Assembly (NCBI RefSeq): GCF_000009765.2
Contig: NC_003155.5
Span: 5,332,001-5,396,000, forward strand
Reading direction: 5' to 3'
Length of the DNA: 64,000 nt
Origin: Streptomyces avermitilis MA-4680 = NBRC 14893
Lineage (GTDB): Bacteria; Actinomycetota; Actinomycetes; Streptomycetales; Streptomycetaceae
Shown here: one piece after another, positions 26,515-36,068 of the stretch
Layout: each line of letters opens with the position of its first letter
How positions within the stretch are numbered: the stretch's first letter is position 1
The notes under the pieces: generated by a model
Told to the model about the DNA's origin: nothing
Seen by the model: only the letters and a program-made list of their open reading frames with translations
Databases searched by the model: none
Translations under genes and position numbers: made by a program

Positions 26515-27912
26515 GTGACGACGATGACTGAGGCGTCCGTGCGTGAGTTCAAGATGCCCGATGTGGGTGAGGGACTCACCGAGGCCGAGATCCTCAAGTG
26601 GTACGTCCAGCCCGGCGACACCGTCACCGACGGCCAGGTCGTCTGCGAGGTCGAGACCGCGAAGGCGGCCGTGGAACTCCCCATTCCGTACGACGGTGTC
26701 GTACGCGAACTCCGTTTCCCCGAGGGGACGACGGTGGACGTGGGACAGGTGATCATCGCGGTGGACGTGGCCGGCGACGCACCGGTGGCGGAGATCCCCG
26801 TGCCCGCGCAGGAGGCTCCGGTCCAGGAGGAGCCCAAGCCCGAGGGCCGCAAGCCCGTCCTCGTGGGCTACGGGGTGGCCGAGTCCTCCACCAAGCGCCG
26901 TCCGCGCAAGAGCGCGCCGGCGAGCGAGCCCGCTGCGGAGGGCACGTACTTCGCAGCGACCGTTCTCCAGGGCATCCAGGGCGAGCTGAACGGACACGGC
27001 GCGGTGAAGCAGCGTCCGCTGGCGAAGCCGCCGGTGCGCAAGCTGGCCAAGGACCTGGGCGTCGACCTCGCGACGATCACGCCGTCGGGCCCCGACGGCG
27101 TCATCACGCGCGAGGACGTGCACGCGGCGGTGGCGCCACCGCCGCCGGCACCCCAGCCCGTGCAGACGCCCGCTGCCCCGGCCCCGGCGCCGGTGGCCGC
27201 GTACGACACGGCTCGTGAGACCCGTGTCCCCGTCAAGGGCGTCCGCAAGGCGACGGCGGCGGCGATGGTCGGCTCGGCGTTCACGGCGCCGCACGTCACG
27301 GAGTTCGTGACGGTGGACGTGACGCGCACGATGAAGCTGGTCGAGGAGCTGAAGCAGGACAAGGAGTTCACCGGCCTGCGGGTGAACCCGCTGCTCCTCA
27401 TCGCCAAGGCGCTCCTGGTCGCGATCAAGCGGAACCCGGACATCAACGCGTCCTGGGACGAGGCGAACCAGGAGATCGTCCTCAAGCACTATGTGAACCT
27501 GGGCATCGCGGCGGCCACCCCGCGCGGTCTGATCGTCCCGAACATCAAGGACGCCCACGCCAAGACGCTGCCGCAACTGGCCGAGTCACTGGGTGAGTTG
27601 GTGTCGACGGCCCGCGAGGGCAAGACGTCCCCGACGGCCATGCAGGGCGGCACGGTCACGATCACGAACGTCGGCGTCTTCGGCGTCGACACGGGCACGC
27701 CGATCCTCAACCCCGGCGAGTCCGCGATCCTCGCGGTCGGCGCGATCAAGCTCCAGCCGTGGGTCCACAAGGGCAAGGTCAAGCCCCGACAGGTCACCAC
27801 GCTGGCGCTCAGCTTCGACCATCGCCTGGTCGACGGCGAGCTGGGCTCCAAGGTGCTGGCCGACGTGGCGGCGATCCTGGAGCAGCCGAAGCGGCTGATC
27901 ACCTGGGCCTAG
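26515..27912 (+). CDS. bkdC: Dihydrolipoamide acyltransferase E2, cluster 2
   Basis: A 465-residue E2. The lipoyl domain carries Lys50 in VETAKAAVEL, a linker follows, and the E1/E3-binding domain is near 180-215 (PPVRKLAKDLGVD). The catalytic domain ends with LSFDHRLVDGE. GTG 26515 follows GAGGAGAGG closely; ATG 26524 is an alternative nine bases on. No E3 gene follows, and a bidirectional terminator ends the operon. Confidence 0.88.
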   Translation: MTTMTEASVREFKMPDVGEGLTEAEILKWYVQPGDTVTDGQVVCEVETAKAAVELPIPYDGVVRELRFPEGTTVDVGQVIIAVDVAGDAPVAEIPVPAQEAPVQEEPKPEGRKPVLVGYGVAESSTKRRPRKSAPASEPAAEGTYFAATVLQGIQGELNGHGAVKQRPLAKPPVRKLAKDLGVDLATITPSGPDGVITREDVHAAVAPPPPAPQPVQTPAAPAPAPVAAYDTARETRVPVKGVRKATAAAMVGSAFTAPHVTEFVTVDVTRTMKLVEELKQDKEFTGLRVNPLLLIAKALLVAIKRNPDINASWDEANQEIVLKHYVNLGIAAATPRGLIVPNIKDAHAKTLPQLAESLGELVSTAREGKTSPTAMQGGTVTITNVGVFGVDTGTPILNPGESAILAVGAIKLQPWVHKGKVKPRQVTTLALSFDHRLVDGELGSKVLADVAAILEQPKRLITWA

Positions 27913-27922
27913 CGCCCACCGG

Positions 27923-27974
27923 CCACGACAAAGGGGACCGACCGCGGACGAGCGGCCGGTCCCCTTCGTCGTGG
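27923..27974. terminator. Bidirectional terminator after dehydrogenase cluster 2
   Basis: AAGGGGACCG (27931-27940) pairs with CGGTCCCCTT (27957-27966), and CCACGAC with GTCGTGG extends the stem after one mismatch. It lies between convergent genes. Confidence 0.8.
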
Positions 27975-27988
27975 TGAGTGGGTGCGGA

Positions 27989-28885
27989 TCAGACCGCGAA
28001 GCCGTAGTTCAGCAGCTTCTTCGCGTCCGCCGTGCGGTTGGCGACCGACGTCGAGGCGAGGACCGTCCCGATGACCGTCTTGCCGTTGCGGGTGGCGGCG
28101 AAGACCAGGCAGAACTTGGCCTCGGGGCCCGAGCCCGTCTTCACACCGATCGTGCCGGTGTAGGTGCCGAGCAGCGGGTTGGTGTTGTCCCAGTTGTAGT
28201 AGCGGTAGCCGCCGCTCTTGGTCGTCGCCTTCTGCTTCGTCGACTTCGTCTTCACGACCGTGCGGAAGGTGGAGCTCTTCATCGCGCTGCTGGCGAGCTT
28301 CGTCAGGTCGCGCGGCGTCGAGTAGTTGCTGCCGTGACCGATGCCGTCGAACGAGTCGAAGTGGGTGTTCGTCATGCCCAGGCTCTTGGCCGTGGAGTTC
28401 ATCTTGGAGAGGAACGACTTCACCCGCGCGGCCCGGGTCGAGCCGCTGCCGAACTTGTCGGCGAGCGCGTACGCGGCGTCGCAGCCCGACGGCAGCATCA
28501 GCCCGTACAGCAGCTGACGGACGGTGACCTTGTCGCCGACGATCAGGTGCGCCGAGGAGGCGTAGTTGTTGTCGACGATGTAGTCGCTGTACGCCTTCTG
28601 GACCGTGACCTTGGCGTCCAGGTTCAGGTTCGACTGCGACAGCACCACCTTGGCAGTCATGATCTTGGTGGTGGAGCCGGTGGAGAGCTTGGTGTCGGCC
28701 GCCTTGGTGTACAGGCTCTTTCCGGTGCCGTTGTTCATCACGTAACCGCCCTTGGCGGTGATCGTGGGCTTGGTGACGGCCTGCGCGGGTGCCGCGGTGA
28801 GGGCGCCGGTGGAGAGCACGGCGCCGGCAGTGATCACTGCGGCGGCAGCCCTGCGGATCCGCCCGCCCTTAATGCCGGTAATCAA
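27989..28885 (-). CDS. D-alanyl-D-alanine carboxypeptidase, peptidase S11
   Basis: A 298-residue exported penicillin-binding protein that trims peptidoglycan side chains. The signal peptide GRIRRAAAAVITAGAVLSTG runs to an APAQA cleavage region. The SxxK motif is STTK (71-74) and the KTG motif is in GVKTGSG. The second motif, normally SxN, reads SGC (133-135). TTG 28885 was chosen because GGAG lies eight bases upstream and the signal peptide then starts correctly; an ATG at 29035 would bury it behind 50 odd residues. Confidence 0.82.
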   Translation of the reverse strand: MITGIKGGRIRRAAAAVITAGAVLSTGALTAAPAQAVTKPTITAKGGYVMNNGTGKSLYTKAADTKLSTGSTTKIMTAKVVLSQSNLNLDAKVTVQKAYSDYIVDNNYASSAHLIVGDKVTVRQLLYGLMLPSGCDAAYALADKFGSGSTRAARVKSFLSKMNSTAKSLGMTNTHFDSFDGIGHGSNYSTPRDLTKLASSAMKSSTFRTVVKTKSTKQKATTKSGGYRYYNWDNTNPLLGTYTGTIGVKTGSGPEAKFCLVFAATRNGKTVIGTVLASTSVANRTADAKKLLNYGFAV

Positions 28886-29070
28886 GTTGAACGCTCCGAT
28901 TGCGTCTCTAAAGCACTGAAATGCCCCTGAAAAGCGGCCAGATGAAGGTGCCGCTTTCTCGTGAGACTCGTGAGTAGCACAAAAGGATGTGCACTTGCTG
29001 GAGAGTTTGTTGTGACGGATGCGTTCGGTCCACATCGTGGAACGGCCCCTTCATGCGTACGTGTTGTATC

Positions 29071-29076
29071 TAAGAT
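29071..29076 (+). promoter_or_regulatory. -10 hexamer for a leaderless gntR
   Basis: TAAGAT lies six bases before ATG 29083 and no ribosome site is present. The transcript would start at or next to the ATG. Confidence 0.5.
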
Positions 29077-29082
29077 GTGTGC

Positions 29083-29766
29083 ATGTCTTCAGCCCCGTCC
29101 GCGGCCCCCGCGCCCGAGCAGCCGACCCTCAAGCGGCCGCCCGCCGCCGACCGGGTGTACGCGCACGTCAAGCAGGGCGTTCTGGAACGCCGTTACGAAG
29201 GCGGGACGCTGCTCACCGAGGGCGAACTGGCCGAGGAGGTCGGGGTCTCACGGACTCCCGTGCGGGAGGCGCTGCTGAGGCTGGAGGTCGAAGGGCTGAT
29301 CAGGCTCTACCCGAAAAAGGGAGCTCTCGTCCTGCCGGTCTCCGCCCAGGAGATCGCGGACGTGGTCGAGACCCGTCAGCTCGTCGAGGAGCACTCCGCG
29401 CGGAAGGCGGTCCCCGCCTCGCCGCAGCTGATCGCCCGTCTCGAAGAGCTGCTCGCCAAGCAGAAGGAGCAGGCCGCGGCCGGGGACCTGGCCGGCGCCG
29501 CCGTCACCGACCGCTGCTTCCACGCCGAGATCGTGCGCAGCGGGGGCAACGAGATCCTCTCCCGGCTCTACGACCAGCTCCGCGACCGGCAGTTGAGGAT
29601 GGGCGTCGCCGTGATGCACGCCCACCCCGACCGGATCACCAAGACGCTCACCGAGCACGAGGCGATTCTCGAAGCGCTGCGCTCCGGTGACGCGGAGGCC
29701 GTCGTCGGCATCATCCACCAGCACGTCAGCTGGTTCTCCAACCTGGCCCGGGGCGAGGTCCGATGA
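29083..29766 (+). CDS. GntR family regulator, FadR/FCD subgroup
   Basis: A 227-residue regulator. The winged helix (about 20-85) has LTEGELAEEVGVSRTPVREALLRLE. The all-helical FCD effector domain (about 95-220) has the metal-site pattern with His residues in CFHAEIV and TEHEAIL. It is coupled by ATGA to the transporter gene, which it probably controls. ATG 29083 is preferred over GTG 29077 because a -10-like TAAGAT fits a leaderless start. Confidence 0.86.
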   Translation: MSSAPSAAPAPEQPTLKRPPAADRVYAHVKQGVLERRYEGGTLLTEGELAEEVGVSRTPVREALLRLEVEGLIRLYPKKGALVLPVSAQEIADVVETRQLVEEHSARKAVPASPQLIARLEELLAKQKEQAAAGDLAGAAVTDRCFHAEIVRSGGNEILSRLYDQLRDRQLRMGVAVMHAHPDRITKTLTEHEAILEALRSGDAEAVVGIIHQHVSWFSNLARGEVR

Positions 29767-31109
29767 GCGCGGGGCGCGGACCGACGGGCGGGGGGCGCGG
29801 ACCGATGAGCTCCGGCGGCGCCGTCTCGCTCCCCGGGGACCCGCCCGGCGGGCGCCGCGCCGTTGCCGTCTGGGGCATCGGTGTCTCCGTCTACTTCGTC
29901 GCGGTCATCTTCCGTACGTCGCTGGGGGTGGCCGGGCTCGACGCCGCGGACCGCTTCCACGTCAACGCCTCGGCCCTGTCCACCTTCTCGATCCTCCAGC
30001 TCCTCGTGTACGCGGGCATGCAGATACCGGTCGGGCTGCTGGTCGACCGGCTCGGCACCAAGAAGGTGCTGGCCATCGGTGTGGTGCTGTTCACGGCGGG
30101 GCAGTTGGGCTTCGCGTTCTCCTCCTCGTACGGCATGGCGCTCGCCTCACGCGCGCTGCTGGGCTGTGGTGACGCGATGACCTTCATCAGCGTGCTGCGG
30201 CTCGGCACACGCTGGTTCCCGGCCCGCCGCAGTCCGCTGGTCGCCCAGCTCGCGGGTCTGGTCGGCATGGCGGGCAACCTGGTCTCGACGCTCGTCCTCG
30301 CCCGGCTGCTGCACGGGGTGGGCTGGACGGCGGCGTTCGCGGGCAGCGCGGCCGCGGGGGTCGTGGTCCTCGTACTCCTGCTGCTGTTCCTGAAGGACCA
30401 CCCCGAGGGGCACGAGCCGGAGCCGTTCCCGCACCACGGATCGGCGTACGTACGACGGCAGATCGCGGCGTCCTGGCGCGAGCCCGGCACGCGCCTGGGG
30501 ATGTGGGTGCACTTCACGACGCAGTTCCCGGCGATGGTGTTCCTGCTGCTGTGGGGGCTGCCGTTCCTGGTGCAGGCGCAGGGGCTGTCCCGGGCGACGG
30601 CGGGGGAGCTGCTCACCCTGGTGGTGCTCTCCAACATGGTGGTGGGACTGGTGTACGGCCAGGTCGTCGCCCGGCATCACGCGGCGCGGCTGCCGCTGGC
30701 GCTCGGCACGGTGGCGTCGACGGCGGTGGTGTGGGCACTCACGCTGGCCTACCCGGCCGACCGGGCCCCGATGTGGATGCTGATCGTGCTGTGCACGGTG
30801 CTGGGAGCCTGTGGGCCGGCGTCGATGATCGGCTTCGACTTCGCGCGCCCCGCGAATCCGCCGGAGCGGCAGGGGACGGCGTCCGGGATCACCAACATGG
30901 GTGGTTTCGTCGCCTCGATGACGACGCTGTTCGCGATCGGGGTCCTGCTCGACGCGACCGGTGACGACTACGGCGTGGCGTTCTCCGCGGTGTTCGTCCT
31001 CCAGGCCGTCGGCATCAGCCAGATCCTGCGACTGCGGAAGCAGGCCGCCCGGCGGGAGCGGGAGCGGCTGGTGGCCAGCCGGGTGGAGACGGTGCACGTG
31101 CCTGCCTAG
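29763..31109 (+). CDS. Major facilitator superfamily transporter
   Basis: A 448-residue permease with about 12 membrane helices. The MFS loop 2-3 signature appears as GLLVDRLGTKK. The first 35 residues are Gly/Pro/Arg-rich, and a second ATG at about 29805 may be the real start. The operon with a FadR-type GntR gene suggests organic acid transport, but the substrate is not evident. Confidence 0.8.
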   Translation: MSAGRGPTGGGRGPMSSGGAVSLPGDPPGGRRAVAVWGIGVSVYFVAVIFRTSLGVAGLDAADRFHVNASALSTFSILQLLVYAGMQIPVGLLVDRLGTKKVLAIGVVLFTAGQLGFAFSSSYGMALASRALLGCGDAMTFISVLRLGTRWFPARRSPLVAQLAGLVGMAGNLVSTLVLARLLHGVGWTAAFAGSAAAGVVVLVLLLLFLKDHPEGHEPEPFPHHGSAYVRRQIAASWREPGTRLGMWVHFTTQFPAMVFLLLWGLPFLVQAQGLSRATAGELLTLVVLSNMVVGLVYGQVVARHHAARLPLALGTVASTAVVWALTLAYPADRAPMWMLIVLCTVLGACGPASMIGFDFARPANPPERQGTASGITNMGGFVASMTTLFAIGVLLDATGDDYGVAFSAVFVLQAVGISQILRLRKQAARRERERLVASRVETVHVPA

Positions 31110-31264
31110 GCACGCGGTCGGCGGGCCGGAGCGGAGGCAGGGGACGAGGCCGGCGGGGACGCCAGCCGACGCCGAGGTTCGCCCGGGCCGGCCCCCGCAC
31201 CAGCTGAAACCGCGCGCGTGAAGGGTGAGGCGTGAGGTGGGGGACCCGAGCCCCCGCCCCCCGG

Positions 31265-32089
31265 TTACGGCGTGACCGCGAACGACAGCAGGATCGCCGC
31301 GGTCAGCTCCGGGTCGCCCTCCGCCTTGATGCGGTCCTTCACGACGTCCGCCGTCACCCGGCCGCAGGCCAGGCGGTAGTACGTCTCCCAGTCGAGCGTC
31401 AGGGTCACCGCCGGGCCGAGCGAGGGGGTGCCGTCTATCGAACCGCGGCCCTCCGCGTCGACGCGTACCGTCCGCAGGAACTCGACCGGACCGTGGACGT
31501 CGAAGACGACCGCCGAGCCCGCGGGGGCACCCGCGTTCTTGGCGACGACCTTCGGGAGGGCGGCGAGCAGTTCGTCGCGGGTGATGTACGCACCCGGCGA
31601 GTCCAGGTTCCCCGGCCGGCCAAGGGCGGCGCGGAGGTCCTGCTCGTGCACCCACACGTCGAACGCCCGGTTGCGCATGGCCTCTTCGAGGGTCGGCTCG
31701 GAGCCCAGCGGCCCGCGCACCTTCGTCTCTGGGGCCCGCGACTCGTTCCGCAGCTGCCGGTTGCGCCGGATCACCGTGTACTCCAGCTCGGACGTCATCT
31801 CCGGCGCCGTGTGATGACGGCGGACGTCGACCTGCATCTCCATGTACCGCTGGTGCTCGTTCGTGACGTGGAACAGGTCGCGGGGGAGGGTGTGGATCGG
31901 ACGGGGGTCGCCGAGCATCTCGCAGTCGAGGCCGATGACATGCGAGACGAGGTCCCTCACCGACCAGCCGGGGCAGGGCGTACGCCGGTTCCACTCACCC
32001 TCCACGAGCGGCGTCACCAGCTCGGATATCGCTTCGATCGAGTGGGTCCAGGCGTCGGCGTAGGGCTGAAGAGTGGGATGCAGACTCAC
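31265..32089 (-). CDS. Maleylpyruvate isomerase family mycothiol-dependent enzyme
   Basis: A 274-residue protein of the DinB-like four-helix family. The N-terminal pattern TPCPGWSVRDLVSHVIGLD and the metal-site region with VWVHEQDLR mark the actinobacterial mycothiol-dependent group. A C-terminal sterol-carrier-like domain follows (about 175-270). Such proteins use mycothiol, the thiol of actinobacteria, as cofactor or for conjugation; the substrate here is unknown. Confidence 0.8.
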   Translation of the reverse strand: MSLHPTLQPYADAWTHSIEAISELVTPLVEGEWNRRTPCPGWSVRDLVSHVIGLDCEMLGDPRPIHTLPRDLFHVTNEHQRYMEMQVDVRRHHTAPEMTSELEYTVIRRNRQLRNESRAPETKVRGPLGSEPTLEEAMRNRAFDVWVHEQDLRAALGRPGNLDSPGAYITRDELLAALPKVVAKNAGAPAGSAVVFDVHGPVEFLRTVRVDAEGRGSIDGTPSLGPAVTLTLDWETYYRLACGRVTADVVKDRIKAEGDPELTAAILLSFAVTP

Positions 32090-32244
32090 GGAACGGGACC
32101 CCTCGGGCGGTTGGAACGCGGGCAGTGCGCGGGCGGTGGGTGCCTCGGAACGCTAAGTTACGCTGCTGTGAGGCACCCCGGCAGTGCTTTCGTGTGACGA
32201 TCGTAGGCCCGTATGGACGGCTCGAATGCCAGGACGGTGGTAGT

Positions 32245-33051
32245 GTGCGCGCCTCTCTCCTCCAGATCCGTGTAGACGAGGGCGAATCGGTTGATTCGCG
32301 TCGGCGGCGTGTGACGTCTCTCGTACGAGAACAAGCCGGTGTCGATCTCGTGGTGCTGCCCGAGCTGTGGACGACGGGTGCGTTCGCCTACGAGTCGTTC
32401 GACGCGGAGGCCGAGTCGCTCGAGGGACCGACGTCCGACGCCATGGCGAACGCGGCGAGCGAGGCGGGCGTGTGGCTGCACGCCGGCTCGATCCCCGAGC
32501 GCGCGCCGGACGGCACCCTGTACAACACCTCCCTCGTCTTCACCCCCGGGGGTGAACTCGCCGCCACGTACCGCAAGATCCACCGCTTCGGTTTCGACAA
32601 GGGCGAGGCCGTGCTGATGGGGGCGGGGAGCGAGCTGGTGACGGTGCGGCTGCCGGAGACGACCGTGGGCGTGGCCACCTGCTACGACCTTCGCTTTCCC
32701 GAGCTCTTCCGCGGGCTCGTCGACGCGGGCGCCGAGACGCTCGTGATCCCGGCGGGCTGGCCGGAGCGCCGACGCTCCCACTGGACGCTGCTGGCTCAGG
32801 CGCGGGCCGTCGAGAACCAGGCGTTCGTGCTCGCGTGTGGAACGGCCGGTACGCATGCGGGAGTTCCCCAGGCGGGTCACTCGATCGTGGTCGATCCGTG
32901 GGGTGAGGTGCTGGCCGAGGCCGGGACGGACGAGGAGATCCTGACGGTCGAGTTCGACCCGGCGAAGGTGGCCGTGACGCGGGAACAGTTCCCGGCGCTG
33001 AAGGACCGGGTGCTGGGGTCGACGTCCACCGCCCGCAGGCAAGCGCCGTAG
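32245..33051 (+). CDS. Carbon-nitrogen hydrolase (nitrilase superfamily)
   Basis: A 268-residue amidase of the nitrilase fold. The catalytic triad is visible: Glu40 in VVLPELW, Lys111 in YRKIHRFGF and Cys146 in ATCYDLRFPE. It is close to omega-amidase/Nit-type proteins that clean up amide side products. GTG 32245 starts at the conserved N-terminus (RASLLQIRVDEG). It converges with a LURP-like gene across a CCCTCC-repeat spacer. Confidence 0.86.
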   Translation: MRASLLQIRVDEGESVDSRRRRVTSLVREQAGVDLVVLPELWTTGAFAYESFDAEAESLEGPTSDAMANAASEAGVWLHAGSIPERAPDGTLYNTSLVFTPGGELAATYRKIHRFGFDKGEAVLMGAGSELVTVRLPETTVGVATCYDLRFPELFRGLVDAGAETLVIPAGWPERRRSHWTLLAQARAVENQAFVLACGTAGTHAGVPQAGHSIVVDPWGEVLAEAGTDEEILTVEFDPAKVAVTREQFPALKDRVLGSTSTARRQAP

Positions 33052-33118
33052 CCCTCCGGCCCTCCAGCGGTCCTCCGGTCCAGTCCTCCGGCCCTCCAGT
33101 CCCCCAGCCCTCCAGCCC
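33052..33118. repeat. CCCTCC-rich low-complexity spacer
   Basis: The gap between the convergent hydrolase and LURP-like genes is made of degenerate CCCTCCAGC / CCCTCCGGC units. No hairpin is evident. Confidence 0.6.
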
Positions 33119-33613
33119 TCAGTCCTCTCCGCGTTCCTTCTCCGCCAGGTGGATCACACACACCGCCACCGCGATCAGCAGCGCCGGGTCCGCGTCGTCC
33201 CTGACGACGTCGACGCCGTACGTCTCCCGGACGTGCAGCCAGCGCCGGGAGATCTGGGCCAGGAGTTCGTCCTCGTAGTCGATGGCGAACTCGCGGTCCA
33301 GGATCTTGCCGCTGACGTCGAGTTCCGTGCCGTCGACCAGGGTGACGCGATAGTGGTTGCGCAGCAGGGACAGGCGTTTGCGCTTGATCGTCGCCAGCGG
33401 TTCGCCGTCCCGCTCGATCACCATCGTGTCCCGCAGGGCGAACATCTTCTGGTGGATGTCGATCAGCACACGTCCCTGCGTGTCCTTCAGCTCGAAGGTG
33501 TCCCGCAGCCGCATCGCCTTGCCGTCGACCAGGAACACCTTGTTGCCGTGCTGGTCCTCGATCCAGTAGTCGTCACCGAAGCCGAGGAGCCGGTCGCGTA
33601 CGAGGAATCTCAT
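33119..33613 (-). CDS. LURP-one-related (tubby-like fold) protein
   Basis: A 164-residue protein that starts MRFLVRDRLLGFGDDYWIED and shows the beta-rich LURP-one pattern with FELKDTQGRVLIDIHQK. The family has a tubby-like barrel; in bacteria it may bind membrane phospholipid, but no role is established. ATG 33613 fits the family start; an in-frame extension upstream is unlikely. Confidence 0.78.
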   Translation of the reverse strand: MRFLVRDRLLGFGDDYWIEDQHGNKVFLVDGKAMRLRDTFELKDTQGRVLIDIHQKMFALRDTMVIERDGEPLATIKRKRLSLLRNHYRVTLVDGTELDVSGKILDREFAIDYEDELLAQISRRWLHVRETYGVDVVRDDADPALLIAVAVCVIHLAEKERGED

Positions 33614-33683
33614 ACGGTGAGGGCTTCCCCCGTGGCGGGTCCGAAACGCCGCCGATAGGCCGACGGGCCGAGTCCCGTCCGCC

Positions 33684-33731
33684 GACCACCCGACTACTTG
33701 ACCACCCGACTGCTTGACCACCCGACCGTCC
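33684..33731 (+). repeat. 16-bp minisatellite
   Basis: Three 16-bp units start at 33684, 33700 and 33716 with the consensus GACCACCCGACTGCTT. They lie between two - strand genes, just upstream of the LURP-like gene. Confidence 0.8.
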
Positions 33732-33763
33732 GAACCGGACGCGCAGGAACCGGACCCGCCAAA

Positions 33764-33793
33764 GTCCCCCGCGGCAACCCGCCCGCGGGGGAC
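33764..33793 (-). terminator. Terminator of the small charged protein gene
   Basis: GTCCCCCGCGG (33764-33774) pairs with CCGCGGGGGAC (33783-33793). On the reverse strand the stem is followed by TTT. Confidence 0.7.
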
Positions 33794-33816
33794 TCGTCGT
33801 GGACCGTGGCTTCCGA

Positions 33817-34050
33817 CTACCGGTAGCCCTCGCCCCGCTTGTTCTCCTCGCCGAGGAGCTCCTCCTCGTCCCGCATCCGCTCCCGCCCCTGCTCGCGGTC
33901 GCGCATGTCGTCCTCGCGCCGGGAGCCGCGCGACGGAGGCATCCCCTCGCGGTCGACTATCTCGCCCTCGCCCCGCATCCGGTCGCGCTGCGGGCCGCGG
34001 TTGCGGGTGTCGTCGTCGCGCATGTTCGAGTCCTTGGTGTTCCGTGGCAT
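33817..34050 (-). CDS. Small, highly charged hypothetical protein
   Basis: A 77-residue protein with no recognisable domain. Almost half the residues are Arg, Asp, Glu or Lys, with RDDDTRNRGPQRDRMRGEG-like stretches, so it is probably disordered. The ribosome site AAAGGAG before ATG 34050 is strong and a terminator follows, which supports a real gene. It may be a hydrophilic stress protein (inference only). Confidence 0.65.
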   Translation of the reverse strand: MPRNTKDSNMRDDDTRNRGPQRDRMRGEGEIVDREGMPPSRGSRREDDMRDREQGRERMRDEEELLGEENKRGEGYR

Positions 34051-34152
34051 GGAACTGCTCCTTTACAGTGACCCCCCTCCGTGTGCGTCGAGCATCTCTC
34101 CGTTACGACCCGAACGCATCCCGGACGGAATCGAGCACGCTGAGTGACCGAG

Positions 34153-34161
34153 TTATCCACA
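34153..34161 (+). promoter_or_regulatory. DnaA box-like nonamer
   Basis: TTATCCACA, a perfect DnaA-box consensus, lies 40 bp before the thioredoxin/NHL gene. It is isolated. Confidence 0.4.
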
Positions 34162-34201
34162 GGCTCAGTGGCCCCGTTCACCCGGATGGCACCCTTGACG
34201 C

Positions 34202-36020
34202 ATGAACGACTCCGCACCCCGCCGCGTCCGTGTGCGCGCCCCCGAGCTGATCGGCAAGGGCGGCTGGCTGAACACGGGAGACAAGCAGTACACCCTCGCT
34301 GACCTGCGAGGACGCATCGTCGTCCTGGATTTCTGGACATTTTGCTGCATCAACTGTCTGCATGTCCTGGACGAGCTGCGGGAGCTGGAGGAGAAGCACC
34401 GGGACACGGTGGTGATCATCGGTGTGCACTCGCCGAAGTTCGTTCACGAGGCGGAACATCAGGCGGTGGTGGACGCGGTCGAGCGGTACGGCGTGGAGCA
34501 CCCGGTCCTCGACGACCCCGAGCTGGCGACCTGGAAGCAGTACGCCGTCCGCGCCTGGCCGACGCTCGTCGTGATCGACCCCGAGGGGTACGTCGTCGCC
34601 CAGCACGCGGGCGAGGGGCACGCCCACGCCATCGCCGCGCTCGTCGCGGAGTTGGAGGCGGAGCACGAGGCCAAGGGCACCCTGCGCCGCGGCGACGGGC
34701 CGTACGTGGCGCCGGAGCCCGAGCCCACGGTGCTGCGCTTCCCCGGCAAGGCCCTCCTGCTGCCCTCGGGGAACTTCCTGGTCAGCGACACCACCCGGCA
34801 TCAGCTGGTGGAGCTGGCGGCGGACGGCGAGTCGGTGGTTCGGCGGATCGGGTCGGGCATCCGGGGATTCGCCGACGGCCCGGCCGACGCGGCGAGCTTC
34901 AGTGAGCCCCAGGGCATGACGCTGCTCGACGAGGACGTAGTGGTCGTCGCCGACACGGTGAACCACGCGCTGCGCCGCCTGGACCTCGCGACCGGCGAGG
35001 TCACGACGCTCGCGGGCACCGGCCGGCAGTGGTGGCAGGGCTCGCCGGCCTCCGGTCCGGCCCGCGAGGTCGACCTGTCGTCGCCGTGGGACGTGGCGGT
35101 CTTCGGCGGCCGGGTGTGGATCGCGATGGCGGGGGGTGCACCAGCTGTGGACGTACGACCCGGCGGCGGGGACGGTCGAGGTCGGGGCGGGCACGACGAA
35201 CGAGGGGCTGGTCGACGGACCGGGTGAGGAGGCGTGGTTCGCCCAGCCGTCGGGACTCGCGGCGACCGCGGACCGCCTGTGGCTGGCGGACTCCGAGACG
35301 TCCGCCCTGCGCTGGGTGGACCTGGACGGAGCGGTCCACACGGCCGTCGGCACCGGCCTGTTCGACTTCGGGCATCGGGACGGGGACGCCGAACAGGCGC
35401 TGCTCCAGCACCCGTTGGGGGTGACGGCGCTGCCCGACGGCTCGGTCGCGGTGAGCGACACGTACAACCACGCGCTGCGGCGCTACGACCCGGCGACGGG
35501 CGAAGTGACCACGCTGGCCACGGACTTGCGGGAGCCCAGCGACGCGGTGCTCGTGGGCGACGACATCGTGGTCGTCGAGTCGGCCCGGCATCGGCTGACC
35601 CGGCTGCGGCTGCCGGAGGAGGCGGTACGAGTGGCCTCGGTCGCCCATCGCACCCAGCGCGCGGCGACCGAAGTGGCGCCCGGCAGGCTCCAGTTGGATG
35701 TGATCTTCCAGGCGCCCGCGGGGCAGAAGCTCGACACCCGTTACGGCCCGTCGACCCGCCTGCTGGTCTCCTCCACCCCGCCCGAGCTGCTGCTGAACGG
35801 GGAGGGGGCGGACCCGGACCTGTCCCGCACGCTGGAGCTGAACCCCGCGATACCGGAGGGTGTGCTGCACGTCTCCGCGATGGCGGCGTCCTGCGACGAC
35901 GACCCCGCGAACGAGTACCCGGCCTGCCATGTCCACCAGCAGGACTGGGGCGTGCCGGTCCGCCTCACGGAAGGCGGCGCGGACCGGCTCCCGCTGGTGC
36001 TGGCGGGCATGGACGCCTGA
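34202..36020 (+). pseudogene. Thioredoxin/NHL-repeat protein split by a one-base insertion
   Basis: Two frames together encode one 605-residue protein. Part one (34202-35227) has a thioredoxin fold with the redox motif DFWTFCCINC near residue 47, followed by the first NHL beta-propeller repeats. Part two (from about 35136 to 36020) continues the propeller (GVTALPDGSVAVSDTYNHAL) and ends with a C-terminal domain. The join is a run of six Gs at 35131-35136; five Gs would give AMAGVHQLW and one open frame. It is either a fresh frameshift or an assembly error. If intact, it would be a disulfide oxidoreductase-like protein; it lacks a visible signal peptide. Confidence 0.85.
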
Positions 36021-36028
36021 CGGACGGG

Positions 36029-36052
36029 GCCCGGCAGCGTCCGCTGCCGGGC
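36029..36052 (+). terminator. Hairpin after the thioredoxin/NHL gene
   Basis: GCCCGGCAGCG (36029-36039) pairs with CGCTGCCGGGC (36042-36052). It lies between convergent genes. Confidence 0.65.
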
Positions 36053-36068
36053 GGGGGGCAACCAGCTG

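Noticed and set aside
28886..29035. ATG 29035 as the start of the D,D-carboxypeptidase
   Set aside because: It would put 50 polar residues before the signal peptide; TTG 28885 has a ribosome site and a normal signal peptide.
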